A stretch of 64,000 nucleotides of DNA, taken from contig NZ_JAGGPB010000020.1 of assembly GCF_018614055.1 (NCBI RefSeq), positions 62,001-126,000 of the forward strand. Reading direction: 5' to 3'. Below the pieces are notes generated by a model. That model was not told where the DNA came from, searched no databases, and was given only the letters and a program-made list of their open reading frames with translations. The position numbers and the translations under genes are program-made. Shown here one piece after another: positions 56,323 to 63,413 of the stretch; the first letter of the stretch is position 1, and every line of letters starts with the position of its first letter. The DNA is from Streptomyces sp. ISL-98. GTDB taxonomy: Bacteria; Actinomycetota; Actinomycetes; Streptomycetales; Streptomycetaceae.

Positions 56323-56828
56323 CCACTCCCTCCTCCGCCTCCACAGCGGCCGCCGACGCCGACCCGCAGCTCGTCGAGTACGTGCGCCAGGCCGTCCGGC
56401 TCTCCTCAGAGCACGTGGCCCGTGGCGGCATCCCCTTCACCGGTCTCGTCGTCGGACGCAAGGGCGACCTGCTCGGCACCGGCGTCAACACCGTCAGCGA
56501 GGACCGCGACGCGACCGCCCACGCGGAGATCGTGGCCCTGCGCGCGGCGGCGAAGCAGCATGGTCTGCGGGCCGTGGCCGGGTCCACCCTGATCGCCTCG
56601 GGGGAGCCGTGCGCGCTGTGCTACATGGCGGCGCTCCACTTCGGCGTACAGCACATCGTGTACGCGGCGGACCGGCACATGGCCGCGCGGGCCGGCTTCG
56701 ACTACGCCGACTCGTACCGCATCTTCGCCACCGACCCCACCCAGTGGCCCCTCAAGGTCACCGCGCTTCCCGTGGAGGGCTCGGAGCGGCCCTTCGACGA
56801 GTGGCGCGGCGTACGTCTGCACCACTGA
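56319..56828 (+). CDS. Nucleoside/guanine deaminase-like zinc enzyme
   Basis: The 169-residue protein has the cytidine-deaminase fold. The zinc ligands are in HAEIVAL and PCALC (GEPCALCYMAALHFG), with the proton-shuttle Glu beside the His. It resembles guanine and CMP/dCMP deaminases such as GuaD and ComEB. Its substrate in this cluster is not known. It may remove ammonia from a heterocycle or an amidine produced by the pathway. It is coupled to the transferase gene by a 4-bp overlap. Confidence 0.85.
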   Translation: MTTPSSASTAAADADPQLVEYVRQAVRLSSEHVARGGIPFTGLVVGRKGDLLGTGVNTVSEDRDATAHAEIVALRAAAKQHGLRAVAGSTLIASGEPCALCYMAALHFGVQHIVYAADRHMAARAGFDYADSYRIFATDPTQWPLKVTALPVEGSERPFDEWRGVRLHH

Positions 56829-56880
56829 ACCGAACCGAATCCCACCACCGCACCGTACTGAGCACGAAGGAGCCGACCGC

Positions 56881-57573
56881 ATGACGGTGAACATCAAGGT
56901 CTGGTCCGACTACGTCTGCCCGTTCTGCCTGCTGGCGGAGGAACCGCTGCTCAAGGCGGTGGAGGGCGAGGACGTCGAGATCGAGTGGATGCCGTTCGAA
57001 CTCCGCCCGCACCCGGTGCCGACGCTGCACCCCGAGGGGGAGTACCTCCAGACCGTCTGGAAGCGGGCGGTCTACCCGATGGCGCACCGCATGAAGGTGG
57101 ACATCAAGCTGCCGGACGTCTCTCCGCAGCCGTACACCGGGACGGCCTTCGAGGGCTACCAGTTCGCGAAGGAGCACGGGAAGGGCACGGAGTACACGCC
57201 GCGGATGCTGCGGGCGTTCTTCCAGGAGGGCCGGGACATCGGCCGGATCGATGTACTGACCGACATCGCCACCGAACTGGGCCTCCCCGCCGCCGAATTC
57301 CGGCAGGCGCTGGAGGACGGCACCTACCGGCAGGCGCACCAGGACGCGCTGAAAATGGCGGAGAAGAATCTGATCCAGAGCGTGCCCACGATCATCGTGG
57401 GCGGCACCCACCGCATCGAGGGAGTCCCGCACCCCGCTCAGCTCCGCAAGGCGGTCGAGGCCGCGAAGGCAGAGACCGCGAAGGCGGAGAAAGCTGCGGC
57501 CGAGAGCGCGGCCGCCGAGGCCGGAGGGGCACCCGCCGACTGGGGTGCCACATGCGGAATCGACGGATGCTGA
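56881..57573 (+). CDS. DsbA-family (FrnE-like) thiol oxidoreductase 2
   Basis: The 230-residue paralogue of the 49023 gene carries the same active site (VWSDYVCPFCLLA), FEGYQFAKEHGKG and QSVPTIIVGG. An Ala/Glu/Lys-rich tail (AAKAETAKAEKAAAESAAAEAGG) precedes a C-terminal CGIDGC pair, which the first copy lacks and which could act as a redox shuttle. It overlaps the following MarR gene by 7 bp. The MarR regulator may therefore respond to thiol or electrophile stress. Confidence 0.85.
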   Translation: MTVNIKVWSDYVCPFCLLAEEPLLKAVEGEDVEIEWMPFELRPHPVPTLHPEGEYLQTVWKRAVYPMAHRMKVDIKLPDVSPQPYTGTAFEGYQFAKEHGKGTEYTPRMLRAFFQEGRDIGRIDVLTDIATELGLPAAEFRQALEDGTYRQAHQDALKMAEKNLIQSVPTIIVGGTHRIEGVPHPAQLRKAVEAAKAETAKAEKAAAESAAAEAGGAPADWGATCGIDGC

Positions 57574-57947
57574 GCGAGGCCGCCCACTGGCGTGACCTGA
57601 TCGTGCTGACCGGCCGGGTCGGTCACGCCGTCGACAAGGCGATGCTGCGCCACCACGGCATCTGCCTCTCCGGCTTCTTCGCGCTGTCGGCGCTGAAGGA
57701 GACGGAGGGACAGCTGCTGCGCGTGCAGGAGCTGTCCGATGCGGTGGGGCTGACGCAGTCGACGGTGAGCCGGCTGCTGAACCGGCTGGAGGATTCGGGT
57801 CTGGTGCGGCGGCGCATCGGGGACCACGACCGGCGCGCAACCTATGCCCTGATTACGGAGGCGGGTCTTGCGGCGGTGGACGAAGCCACCGGCACCTTCG
57901 AGAAGGAAGTGGGAGCGGCTCTCGCCGCCGTTCGATTGAAGCTCTGA
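57567..57947 (+). CDS. MarR-family regulator 1
   Basis: The 126-residue winged-helix regulator shows RVQELSDAVGLTQSTVSRLLNRLEDSGLVRRRIGDHDRRATYALITEAG, typical of MarR. It has one Cys in the N-terminal helix region (HHGICLSGFFAL), a position used for redox sensing in some members. Start at ATG 57567 or 57552; both overlap the DsbA gene. Its sequence is clearly paralogous to the second MarR. An ARE-like site lies just after the gene. Confidence 0.88.
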   Translation: MLSEAAHWRDLIVLTGRVGHAVDKAMLRHHGICLSGFFALSALKETEGQLLRVQELSDAVGLTQSTVSRLLNRLEDSGLVRRRIGDHDRRATYALITEAGLAAVDEATGTFEKEVGAALAAVRLKL

Positions 57948-57956
57948 CAACCTATG

Positions 57957-57983
57957 GAAAAAAACCGGATGTCCGGTATAGTC
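57957..57983. promoter_or_regulatory. Candidate autoregulatory element (ARE) upstream of the sulfotransferase-like gene
   Basis: ACC (57964-57966) and GGT (57975-57977) are separated by eight bases and flanked on the left by an A-run: AAAACCGGATGTCCGGTAT. TATAGT (57977-57982), a good -10 box, overlaps its right half, so binding would block the promoter. The spacing is the same as in the two AREs near afsA and the receptor. Confidence 0.7.
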
Positions 57984-58085
57984 TCCAGGTGGGTAGTCAC
58001 GAGGGGTGGGCCCGTGCGGTGCACGGTCTGCGGACTCGGTGACTGCCCACCAAGTCTTTGGTGACGAGCGGGGTGGGGGATGGCC

Positions 58086-59405
58086 ATGTACAGCGATGAC
58101 CGTCAGGCGCGGGACTCCGGGGCGTACGCAATACACGGACACGGGCACTCCGGCGGCCGTACGGGAGTGCTTGCCCCGACCGGCCGGGGGGCTGTGGGGC
58201 AAGGTCAAGGGCGAGTCCGGGGAGGGCTGGTCCCGGGTGCGATCCCGGGGGCCGTCCGGCCCACCGGGCCTTCCGGCCACGCGGCCATCGACCTGGAGGC
58301 GCTGCTGGCGGACGCGGTACGCGCCCCCGGCGGCTGCTCGGTGCGTTTCCTGCCCGAGCTGGAACGCCTCGTCGAGTCGCTCAACTCGCAGGCCCGGCTG
58401 ACCACCGGGGGAGCGGCCGCCGTCGTGGAGCGGCTGCGTACGGCGCTCACCCGGCCGGTGCAGCTGCGCATGCTGCGCAGCGCCGTACCGGCGATCGCGC
58501 ACATCGAACCGGCGCCGGTCTTCATCACCGGGCTGCCGGGCAGCGGGGCGGGGCTGCTGCACAATCTGCTGGCCGAGCACCCGGCGGTGGACGCCCCGAC
58601 GCTCTGGGAACTGGCGGAGCCGGTCGCCCGGGCTGCGGGGCCGCGCGAGTTCCGCGCCCTGATCGGGCGCGGGCGGGCCGCGGCGGAAGCGGGCAGCCAG
58701 GCGCTGCACGGCCGGCCTGCCGGGCTGCTGCGCACGGCGACCCGTCCCGGCGGCTGCTCCTGGCTGCTCGGCAACGCCTTCCAGAGCGTGGCGTTCGCGC
58801 TGCCCTGGCGGGTGCCGGGATACGCGGACGGGCTGGCGGCGGGCTCCATGACGGAGGCGTACCACTTCCACCGTGAGCAGCTCCAGGCGATCTGCCACCG
58901 GATTCCCGGCCCGGCGCCCCTGCTGCGCGACCCCTTCCATGCGGGGCATTTGGGGGACCTGTTCGACGTATATCCGAGCGCGCGCGTGATCGTCGTGCAC
59001 CACGACCCGGTGCGTACGGTGACCGCCACCGCCGGGATCAGCCACGCGCTGCGCGGCGCGGGCAGTGACGGCGGTGACCCGCGCGAGACGGGGCGCGAGT
59101 GGACCGGCCGTATCGAGCGCCAGCTGGTGGCGGCGGAGGTCGCGCGCCGCAGCCTGCCGGGCGGGCGCATTCTCGATGTGCGGCACGCGGATCTGGTGGG
59201 GGCGCCGACGGACGAGGTTCGCCGGGTCCTGGCGTTCATGGGGGTGGAGCAGGTGCCGGTGGTGGAGGGCAATGTGGCGGAGCTGGCGGCCCGGACCATG
59301 CGGGCAGCGAATCGCAGCGTTCCTTTCAGGCCGGCGGAATTCGGGATTTCGAGGGGCGCTCTGGCCGGCCGGTTCGCCTTTTACCGTGAGCGGTACGGTC
59401 TTTGA
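58086..59405 (+). CDS. Sulfotransferase-like protein
   Basis: The 439-residue protein has a Gly/Arg-rich N-terminal 65 residues, then a P-loop domain of the Sulfotransfer_3 type. The 5'-phosphosulfate loop reads FITGLPGSGAGLLHNLL and the 3'-phosphate region YPSARVIVVHHDPVRTVTATA. In typical enzymes these read RSGTT and HRDP...S, so several contacts are changed and sulfonate transfer is not certain. Start ATG 58086, with GGGGTGGGGG well placed; a start at 58080 is possible. The ARE 110 bp upstream suggests control by butyrolactone signalling. Confidence 0.75.
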   Translation: MYSDDRQARDSGAYAIHGHGHSGGRTGVLAPTGRGAVGQGQGRVRGGLVPGAIPGAVRPTGPSGHAAIDLEALLADAVRAPGGCSVRFLPELERLVESLNSQARLTTGGAAAVVERLRTALTRPVQLRMLRSAVPAIAHIEPAPVFITGLPGSGAGLLHNLLAEHPAVDAPTLWELAEPVARAAGPREFRALIGRGRAAAEAGSQALHGRPAGLLRTATRPGGCSWLLGNAFQSVAFALPWRVPGYADGLAAGSMTEAYHFHREQLQAICHRIPGPAPLLRDPFHAGHLGDLFDVYPSARVIVVHHDPVRTVTATAGISHALRGAGSDGGDPRETGREWTGRIERQLVAAEVARRSLPGGRILDVRHADLVGAPTDEVRRVLAFMGVEQVPVVEGNVAELAARTMRAANRSVPFRPAEFGISRGALAGRFAFYRERYGL

Positions 59406-59473
59406 TCCCCGCTTTTGATCCCGCCTTTGATGTCCGCTTCGATCTCCGCCTTGTTCCCCGCCTTGTTCTCCGC
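59401..59473. repeat. Six degenerate 12-bp tandem repeats
   Basis: Units of the form ctttgatcccgc to cttgttctccgc follow head to tail from the stop codon of the sulfotransferase-like gene to about 59473. Confidence 0.7.
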
Positions 59474-59483
59474 GGTCCACTGC

Positions 59484-59505
59484 ATAAATGCTTGCGTAAG
59501 CATTA
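59484..59505. promoter_or_regulatory. Palindromic operator upstream of MarR regulator 2
   Basis: AATGCTTGCGTAAGCATT has 7-bp arms around GCGT (59488-59505). It is about 50 bp before the MarR start and shares the core CTTGCGYAAG with the SMR promoter region. It is a good candidate for autoregulation by this MarR protein. Confidence 0.7.
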
Positions 59506-59555
59506 CACTTGCCTGAGCGGGCGCCGATCGGCGCCCAGGGCAGGAGGTGGCCGCG

Positions 59556-59999
59556 ATGGCCGAGGCGGCGAACGGCACGGCAACCCTTGTCGGCCTGGAC
59601 CTTTACCGGCAGCTGACCATCCTCGTCGGTCAGGCGAGCGGCACGCTCGAAAAGCGAATGCTGAGAAGGCACGGCGTCACCCCGCTCGAATACATGGCGC
59701 TGTCCAAGCTCGCGGACGCGGGCGACGACAGCCTGCGCATGAACGACCTCGCTGAAGCCGTGGGGGTCAATCCGTCCACGGTGAGCCGGCTCATGGGCCG
59801 CCTGGAGGCCGGTGAGCTGGCCCGCCGGGAAATCTGCGAGGCGGACCGCAGGGCGACGTACGCGCGGATCACCGAACAGGGGCAGAGGGTGGTGCGCGAG
59901 GCCGCCGCCACCTTCGACGACGACTTCGCGACGGTGCTGGACGCTGCCGCGGTCGATTCCCGTACGGCGGCTCTGGTGGCGGTGCTGCGCCGGGAGTAG
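59556..59999 (+). CDS. MarR-family regulator 2
   Basis: The 147-residue winged-helix regulator has RMNDLAEAVGVNPSTVSRLMGRLEAGELARREICEADRRATYARITEQG. Its body is close to MarR regulator 1, 1.6 kb upstream. The ATG at 59556 has AGGAGG nine bases before it. A palindromic site lies upstream and an intrinsic terminator with a T-run follows. It likely represses its own promoter and perhaps the SMR operon. Confidence 0.9.
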   Translation: MAEAANGTATLVGLDLYRQLTILVGQASGTLEKRMLRRHGVTPLEYMALSKLADAGDDSLRMNDLAEAVGVNPSTVSRLMGRLEAGELARREICEADRRATYARITEQGQRVVREAAATFDDDFATVLDAAAVDSRTAALVAVLRRE

Positions 60000-60023
60000 C
60001 GGACAGCGGACGCGTCCGCAGAG

Positions 60024-60058
60024 GCCGGCCCACGACGGACTGTCGGGGCCGGCTTTTT
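60024..60058 (+). terminator. Intrinsic terminator after MarR regulator 2
   Basis: Stem gccggccc (60024-60031) pairs with gggccggc (60046-60053) and is followed by TTTTT. It isolates the following afsA promoter. Confidence 0.85.
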
Positions 60059-60087
60059 GTGTGCGTTTTTCTTTGGATCGCGGTGGA

Positions 60088-60113
60088 AAAAAAACCGGTG
60101 GACAGGTATGTTT
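60088..60113. promoter_or_regulatory. Autoregulatory element (ARE) upstream of the afsA-like gene
   Basis: ACC (60094-60096) and GGT (60105-60107) are separated by eight bases and flanked by an A-run on the left and ATGTTTT on the right: AAAACCGGTGGACAGGTATG. A TATGTT -10-like box overlaps its right end, 40 bp before the ATG. Confidence 0.75.
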
Positions 60114-60149
60114 TACTGAGTCGAACCGTCACCGAGGGGATTCGCGAAC

Positions 60150-61049
60150 ATGGCTGTACTGCTTGAGCCGCCGGTCGTCACCGCGCAGCACGACGCGCCG
60201 GCCGGGGAACTCATCACCCATTGCCAGGCCGAGGACGACCGCACGTACGAACTCTCCGCCCGATGGCCGCGCGAGCACGGCCTGTTCGGGCCCGTGCTGG
60301 AGCGCTGGCACAATCCGCTGCTGGCCGCCGAGATCATCCGGCAGTCCGCCCTCGCGGTCGCGCACACCGGCTTCGCCGTCCCGCAGGGCCACCGCTTCCT
60401 GATGTGGAACCTGAAGTACACGCTCTCTCCGGTCGGCCTGCGCGTCGGCCCCGCGCCCACCGGACTCACCGTCAGGATCGTGTGCCGCGACGTCAAGCGG
60501 GCCGGCGCCGAACTGTCCAGCATGCGCGCGACGGCCGACCTCTATCGCGGCACCGCCCTCATCGGCCGCGGCGAGACCACCTTCACCTGTGTCTCGCCCC
60601 AGGAGTACGAGCGGCTGTGCGGCGTCAACGAGCCCGCCACCGACCCGGCCCCCGGACTGCCCGCCCCGGTCTCCCCGCCGCTCGTCGGCCGGACCGACCC
60701 GGCCGACGTACTCCTCGCCCCCACCGGGACCGCCGGCGCCTGGCAGCTGCGCGTCGACCGCGCGCACCCCGTGCTCTGCGACCCGGCCGCCGACTCTGTC
60801 CCGGGCATGGCCCTCATGGAGGCCATGCGCCAGGGCGCCCAGCTCGCCGCCGGATGCGGCACGGTCCTCTCGCTCGACTTCGCCAGCGAGTTCACCCGGT
60901 ACGTACGCTTCGACCGCCCCGCGCTGGTCACCGCCGAGGTCATCGGTTCCTCGCACGGCGGCGGCGTCCCGGTCCATGTGGCCGTCGAACAGGACGGCGA
61001 ACTCGCCGCGTTCGGCACGCTGCAGCTTCAGCCGGTGCGTTCGGCGTGA
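60150..61049 (+). CDS. AfsA-type gamma-butyrolactone (or butenolide) synthase
   Basis: The 299-residue protein is a two-domain AfsA-family enzyme, with a double hot-dog fold. The first domain includes VLERWHNPLLAAEIIRQSALAVAHTGFAVPQGHRFLMWNLKYTL. The second domain includes HPVLCDPAADSVPGMALMEAMRQGAQLAA. AfsA joins a beta-ketoacyl-carrier ester to dihydroxyacetone phosphate in the first step of A-factor-type signal synthesis. The reductase gene follows after 11 bp. Start ATG, with GAGGGG upstream. An ARE lies 40-60 bp before it. Confidence 0.92.
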   Translation: MAVLLEPPVVTAQHDAPAGELITHCQAEDDRTYELSARWPREHGLFGPVLERWHNPLLAAEIIRQSALAVAHTGFAVPQGHRFLMWNLKYTLSPVGLRVGPAPTGLTVRIVCRDVKRAGAELSSMRATADLYRGTALIGRGETTFTCVSPQEYERLCGVNEPATDPAPGLPAPVSPPLVGRTDPADVLLAPTGTAGAWQLRVDRAHPVLCDPAADSVPGMALMEAMRQGAQLAAGCGTVLSLDFASEFTRYVRFDRPALVTAEVIGSSHGGGVPVHVAVEQDGELAAFGTLQLQPVRSA

Positions 61050-61060
61050 GCGGAGTACCA

Positions 61061-62173
61061 GTGACGACCACCACCGAGGCCGCCGGCACCGCCGAGGCCG
61101 CCAACGGCCCCCGCATCCTGGTGACCGGGGCGACCGGCTTCATCGGCTCCGCCGTACTGCGCGACCTCGCTGCGCGGCACGGCGGGACCGGCGGGCAGGT
61201 ACGGGCCCTGGTCAGAAACGTCCCGAGACCCCGGATCAGCCGGCCCGTCATCGACCCCGGCATCGAGTACGTACAGGGCGACGTGACGGACCCCGCCTCC
61301 CTGCACGGAGTGTGCGACGGCATCGACGTACTGATCCATCTCGCCTGCTACATAGGCCCCGACGAACGGCTCTGCACCGCCGTCAACGAGCAGGGCACCA
61401 AGGCCCTGCTCGCCGAGGCGGCCCGGGCCGGCACCCGCCGCATCCTGACCGTCTCCACGACCGCGGTCTACGGCGGCGGCCCGCACCGGAGCATCGGCGA
61501 ACACGACGTCGCGCCCGCACCGGTGTCGCCCACCAGCCGCAGCAGGCTGCTCGCCGAGCAGGCCGTGCTCGCCGCGGGAGGCGTGGTCCTGCGGCCGGGC
61601 CTCGTCTACGGCACCGGAGACGAATGGGTCGTACCGGCCGTCGCCGAACTCCTCGGCCGGGTGCCCGCCTGGTGCGACGGCGGCCGTGCGCTGCTGTCCA
61701 TGATCGCCGTCGACGACCTGGCCCGGCTGCTCACTGCGGCCGCCATGTCGTACGACCCGGTGCTGCCGCCCGGCACGGTGCACCATGCGAACCACCCCGA
61801 GCCGGTCTCCCTCCGGGACCTGCTGATCGAGCTCTGCCTGGGCGTGGGACTGCCGCTGCCGCAGGAGGACCTGACGTACGAGGAGTACCGCAGGCGTCTG
61901 GCAGCGGTGCCGGGCTGGGTGACCGAGCGTCAGCTCTCCCTGCTGGCCACCGATCACTGGTATCGCAGCTGCTCCGTGTGGCAGCTCGCCGGGTGCCTGC
62001 CGGGACCCGGGTTCCAGGCCCGTATGCGCTCGTACGCCCCCTGGTACCGGGCGTTTCTCGACCAGGCCCCGGCGACGCACCCTGTCCAGCGCACGCACCC
62101 TGTGCCGCCCACGCCCTCTGTCCCGCACAGCGCCGCACCATCCGTTCCGACCCGGATCGAGACTTCCGCATGA
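61061..62173 (+). CDS. NAD(P)-dependent epimerase/dehydratase-like reductase
   Basis: The 370-residue extended SDR protein has a Rossmann motif ILVTGATGFIGSAV. The usual Tyr-x-x-x-Lys catalytic pair is not present: the segment reads SPTSRSRLLAEQAV, with Thr and Arg at those positions. LRPGLVYGTGDEW and the C-terminal helices are otherwise as in epimerases. Similar genes (ScbB, BarS2) sit beside afsA homologues and act on butanolide intermediates, as I recall. GTG start at 61061 has GCGGAG upstream. It overlaps the next gene by 4 bp. Confidence 0.85.
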   Translation: MTTTTEAAGTAEAANGPRILVTGATGFIGSAVLRDLAARHGGTGGQVRALVRNVPRPRISRPVIDPGIEYVQGDVTDPASLHGVCDGIDVLIHLACYIGPDERLCTAVNEQGTKALLAEAARAGTRRILTVSTTAVYGGGPHRSIGEHDVAPAPVSPTSRSRLLAEQAVLAAGGVVLRPGLVYGTGDEWVVPAVAELLGRVPAWCDGGRALLSMIAVDDLARLLTAAAMSYDPVLPPGTVHHANHPEPVSLRDLLIELCLGVGLPLPQEDLTYEEYRRRLAAVPGWVTERQLSLLATDHWYRSCSVWQLAGCLPGPGFQARMRSYAPWYRAFLDQAPATHPVQRTHPVPPTPSVPHSAAPSVPTRIETSA

Positions 62174-63300
62174 CCACCTCCCCCCAACGGCTCCACCCCG
62201 CCCTCGCGCCGGCCGACTTCGCCGGACTGCGTCTGGGCAACCGCCTCGCGGTCGCGCCGATGACCCGCGTCTCGGCCACCGCGCAGGGACTGGCGACCGC
62301 CGAGATGGCGGCGTACTACACCGACTTCGCCCACGGCGGCTTCGGCCTGATCATCACCGAAGGCACGTACACGGACAGCGCGTACAGCCAGGGCTACGCC
62401 AACCAGCCCGGCATCGTGTCGACCACGCACACCGCCGCCTGGCAGCGCGTCACCGACCGGGTCCACGCGGCGGGTTCCCGGATCGTGCTCCAGCTCATGC
62501 ATGCCGGTGCGCTGGCCCAGGGCAACCGGTTCCGGCCGGACACCGCCGCGCCCTCCGCCGTGCGGCCGCGCGGCGAGCAGCTGGCCAACTACGGCGGCGG
62601 GGGGCCGTGGCCGGTCCCCGTGCCCATGACCCAGGAGGAGATCACCGAGGCCGTCCGCGGCTTCGCGGACTCCGCCGCGCGGGCACGGGAGGCGGGCTTC
62701 GACGGGGTCGAGGTGCACGCGGCCAACGGCTATCTGCTCGACCAGTTCCTCACTGACTGCACCAACCTACGGACCGACTGCTACGGCGGCCCGATCGGGC
62801 AGCGCGTCAGGCTGATGCGCGAGACCGTCGCCGCCGTACGCTCCGCGACGGGGCACGGCTTCACGGTCGGCGTCCGCTTCTCCCAGGCGAAGGTCAACGA
62901 CCACGCCCACCGCTGGGCGGGCGGCACCTGCGAGGCCGAGACGATCTTCACGGCGGCCTCGGCGGCGGGAGCGGACTATCTGCACATCGCTGGCAGCGGC
63001 CGGGACTGGTTCACCGCCGAGCGCCTGGACGACGGCCGGACTGTCGCCGCCGTCGCCCGTGAGTCCACCGGGCTGCCGGTGATCGCCAACGGCGGCATGC
63101 ACGACCCCGACCAGGCCGCGCGGGTCCTGGAGGAGGGGCACGCAGATCTGCTCTCGGTCGGTACGGGCGCTCTCGCCAACCCCGATCTGCCGCGCCGTCT
63201 TGAGGGCCGCGCGGAGCCCGCGCGGTTCGACCCGGCGGTGCTCAAGCCGCTGGCCACGCTCGCCAACGCCCGTCGGGTGCGGGCGGGGCAGCCTCTGTGA
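62170..63300 (+). CDS. Old Yellow Enzyme family NADH:flavin oxidoreductase
   Basis: The 376-residue FMN enzyme has a TIM barrel with family motifs: NRLAVAPMTRVSAT, FGLIITEGTY, LQLMHAGALAQ, GVEVHAANGYLLDQFLTDCTNLRTDCYGG (substrate His/Asn in HAAN) and GLPVIANGGMHD (FMN phosphate). It reduces activated C=C bonds. Next to AfsA and the reductase, it may reduce a butenolide intermediate of the signalling molecule. It starts at ATG 62170 in a 4-bp overlap. Confidence 0.88.
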   Translation: MTTSPQRLHPALAPADFAGLRLGNRLAVAPMTRVSATAQGLATAEMAAYYTDFAHGGFGLIITEGTYTDSAYSQGYANQPGIVSTTHTAAWQRVTDRVHAAGSRIVLQLMHAGALAQGNRFRPDTAAPSAVRPRGEQLANYGGGGPWPVPVPMTQEEITEAVRGFADSAARAREAGFDGVEVHAANGYLLDQFLTDCTNLRTDCYGGPIGQRVRLMRETVAAVRSATGHGFTVGVRFSQAKVNDHAHRWAGGTCEAETIFTAASAAGADYLHIAGSGRDWFTAERLDDGRTVAAVARESTGLPVIANGGMHDPDQAARVLEEGHADLLSVGTGALANPDLPRRLEGRAEPARFDPAVLKPLATLANARRVRAGQPL

Positions 63301-63345
63301 GCATCCGTCACAACTGGCCGGAACCCCTCGTTGGAGTACGGCAGT

Positions 63346-63369
63346 TCAAAACCATCTGGTAGGTTTTTT
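63346..63369. promoter_or_regulatory. Autoregulatory element (ARE) upstream of the receptor gene
   Basis: ACC (63351-63353) and GGT (63362-63364) are eight bases apart with an A-run left and a T-run right: CAAAACCATCTGGTAGGTTT. It lies 45-68 bp before the receptor's ATG, the usual place for negative autoregulation. Confidence 0.8.
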
Positions 63370-63413
63370 GCTTCGGTGAACTACAGACGACTAACGGTCG
63401 ATCGGGGTGTGGC

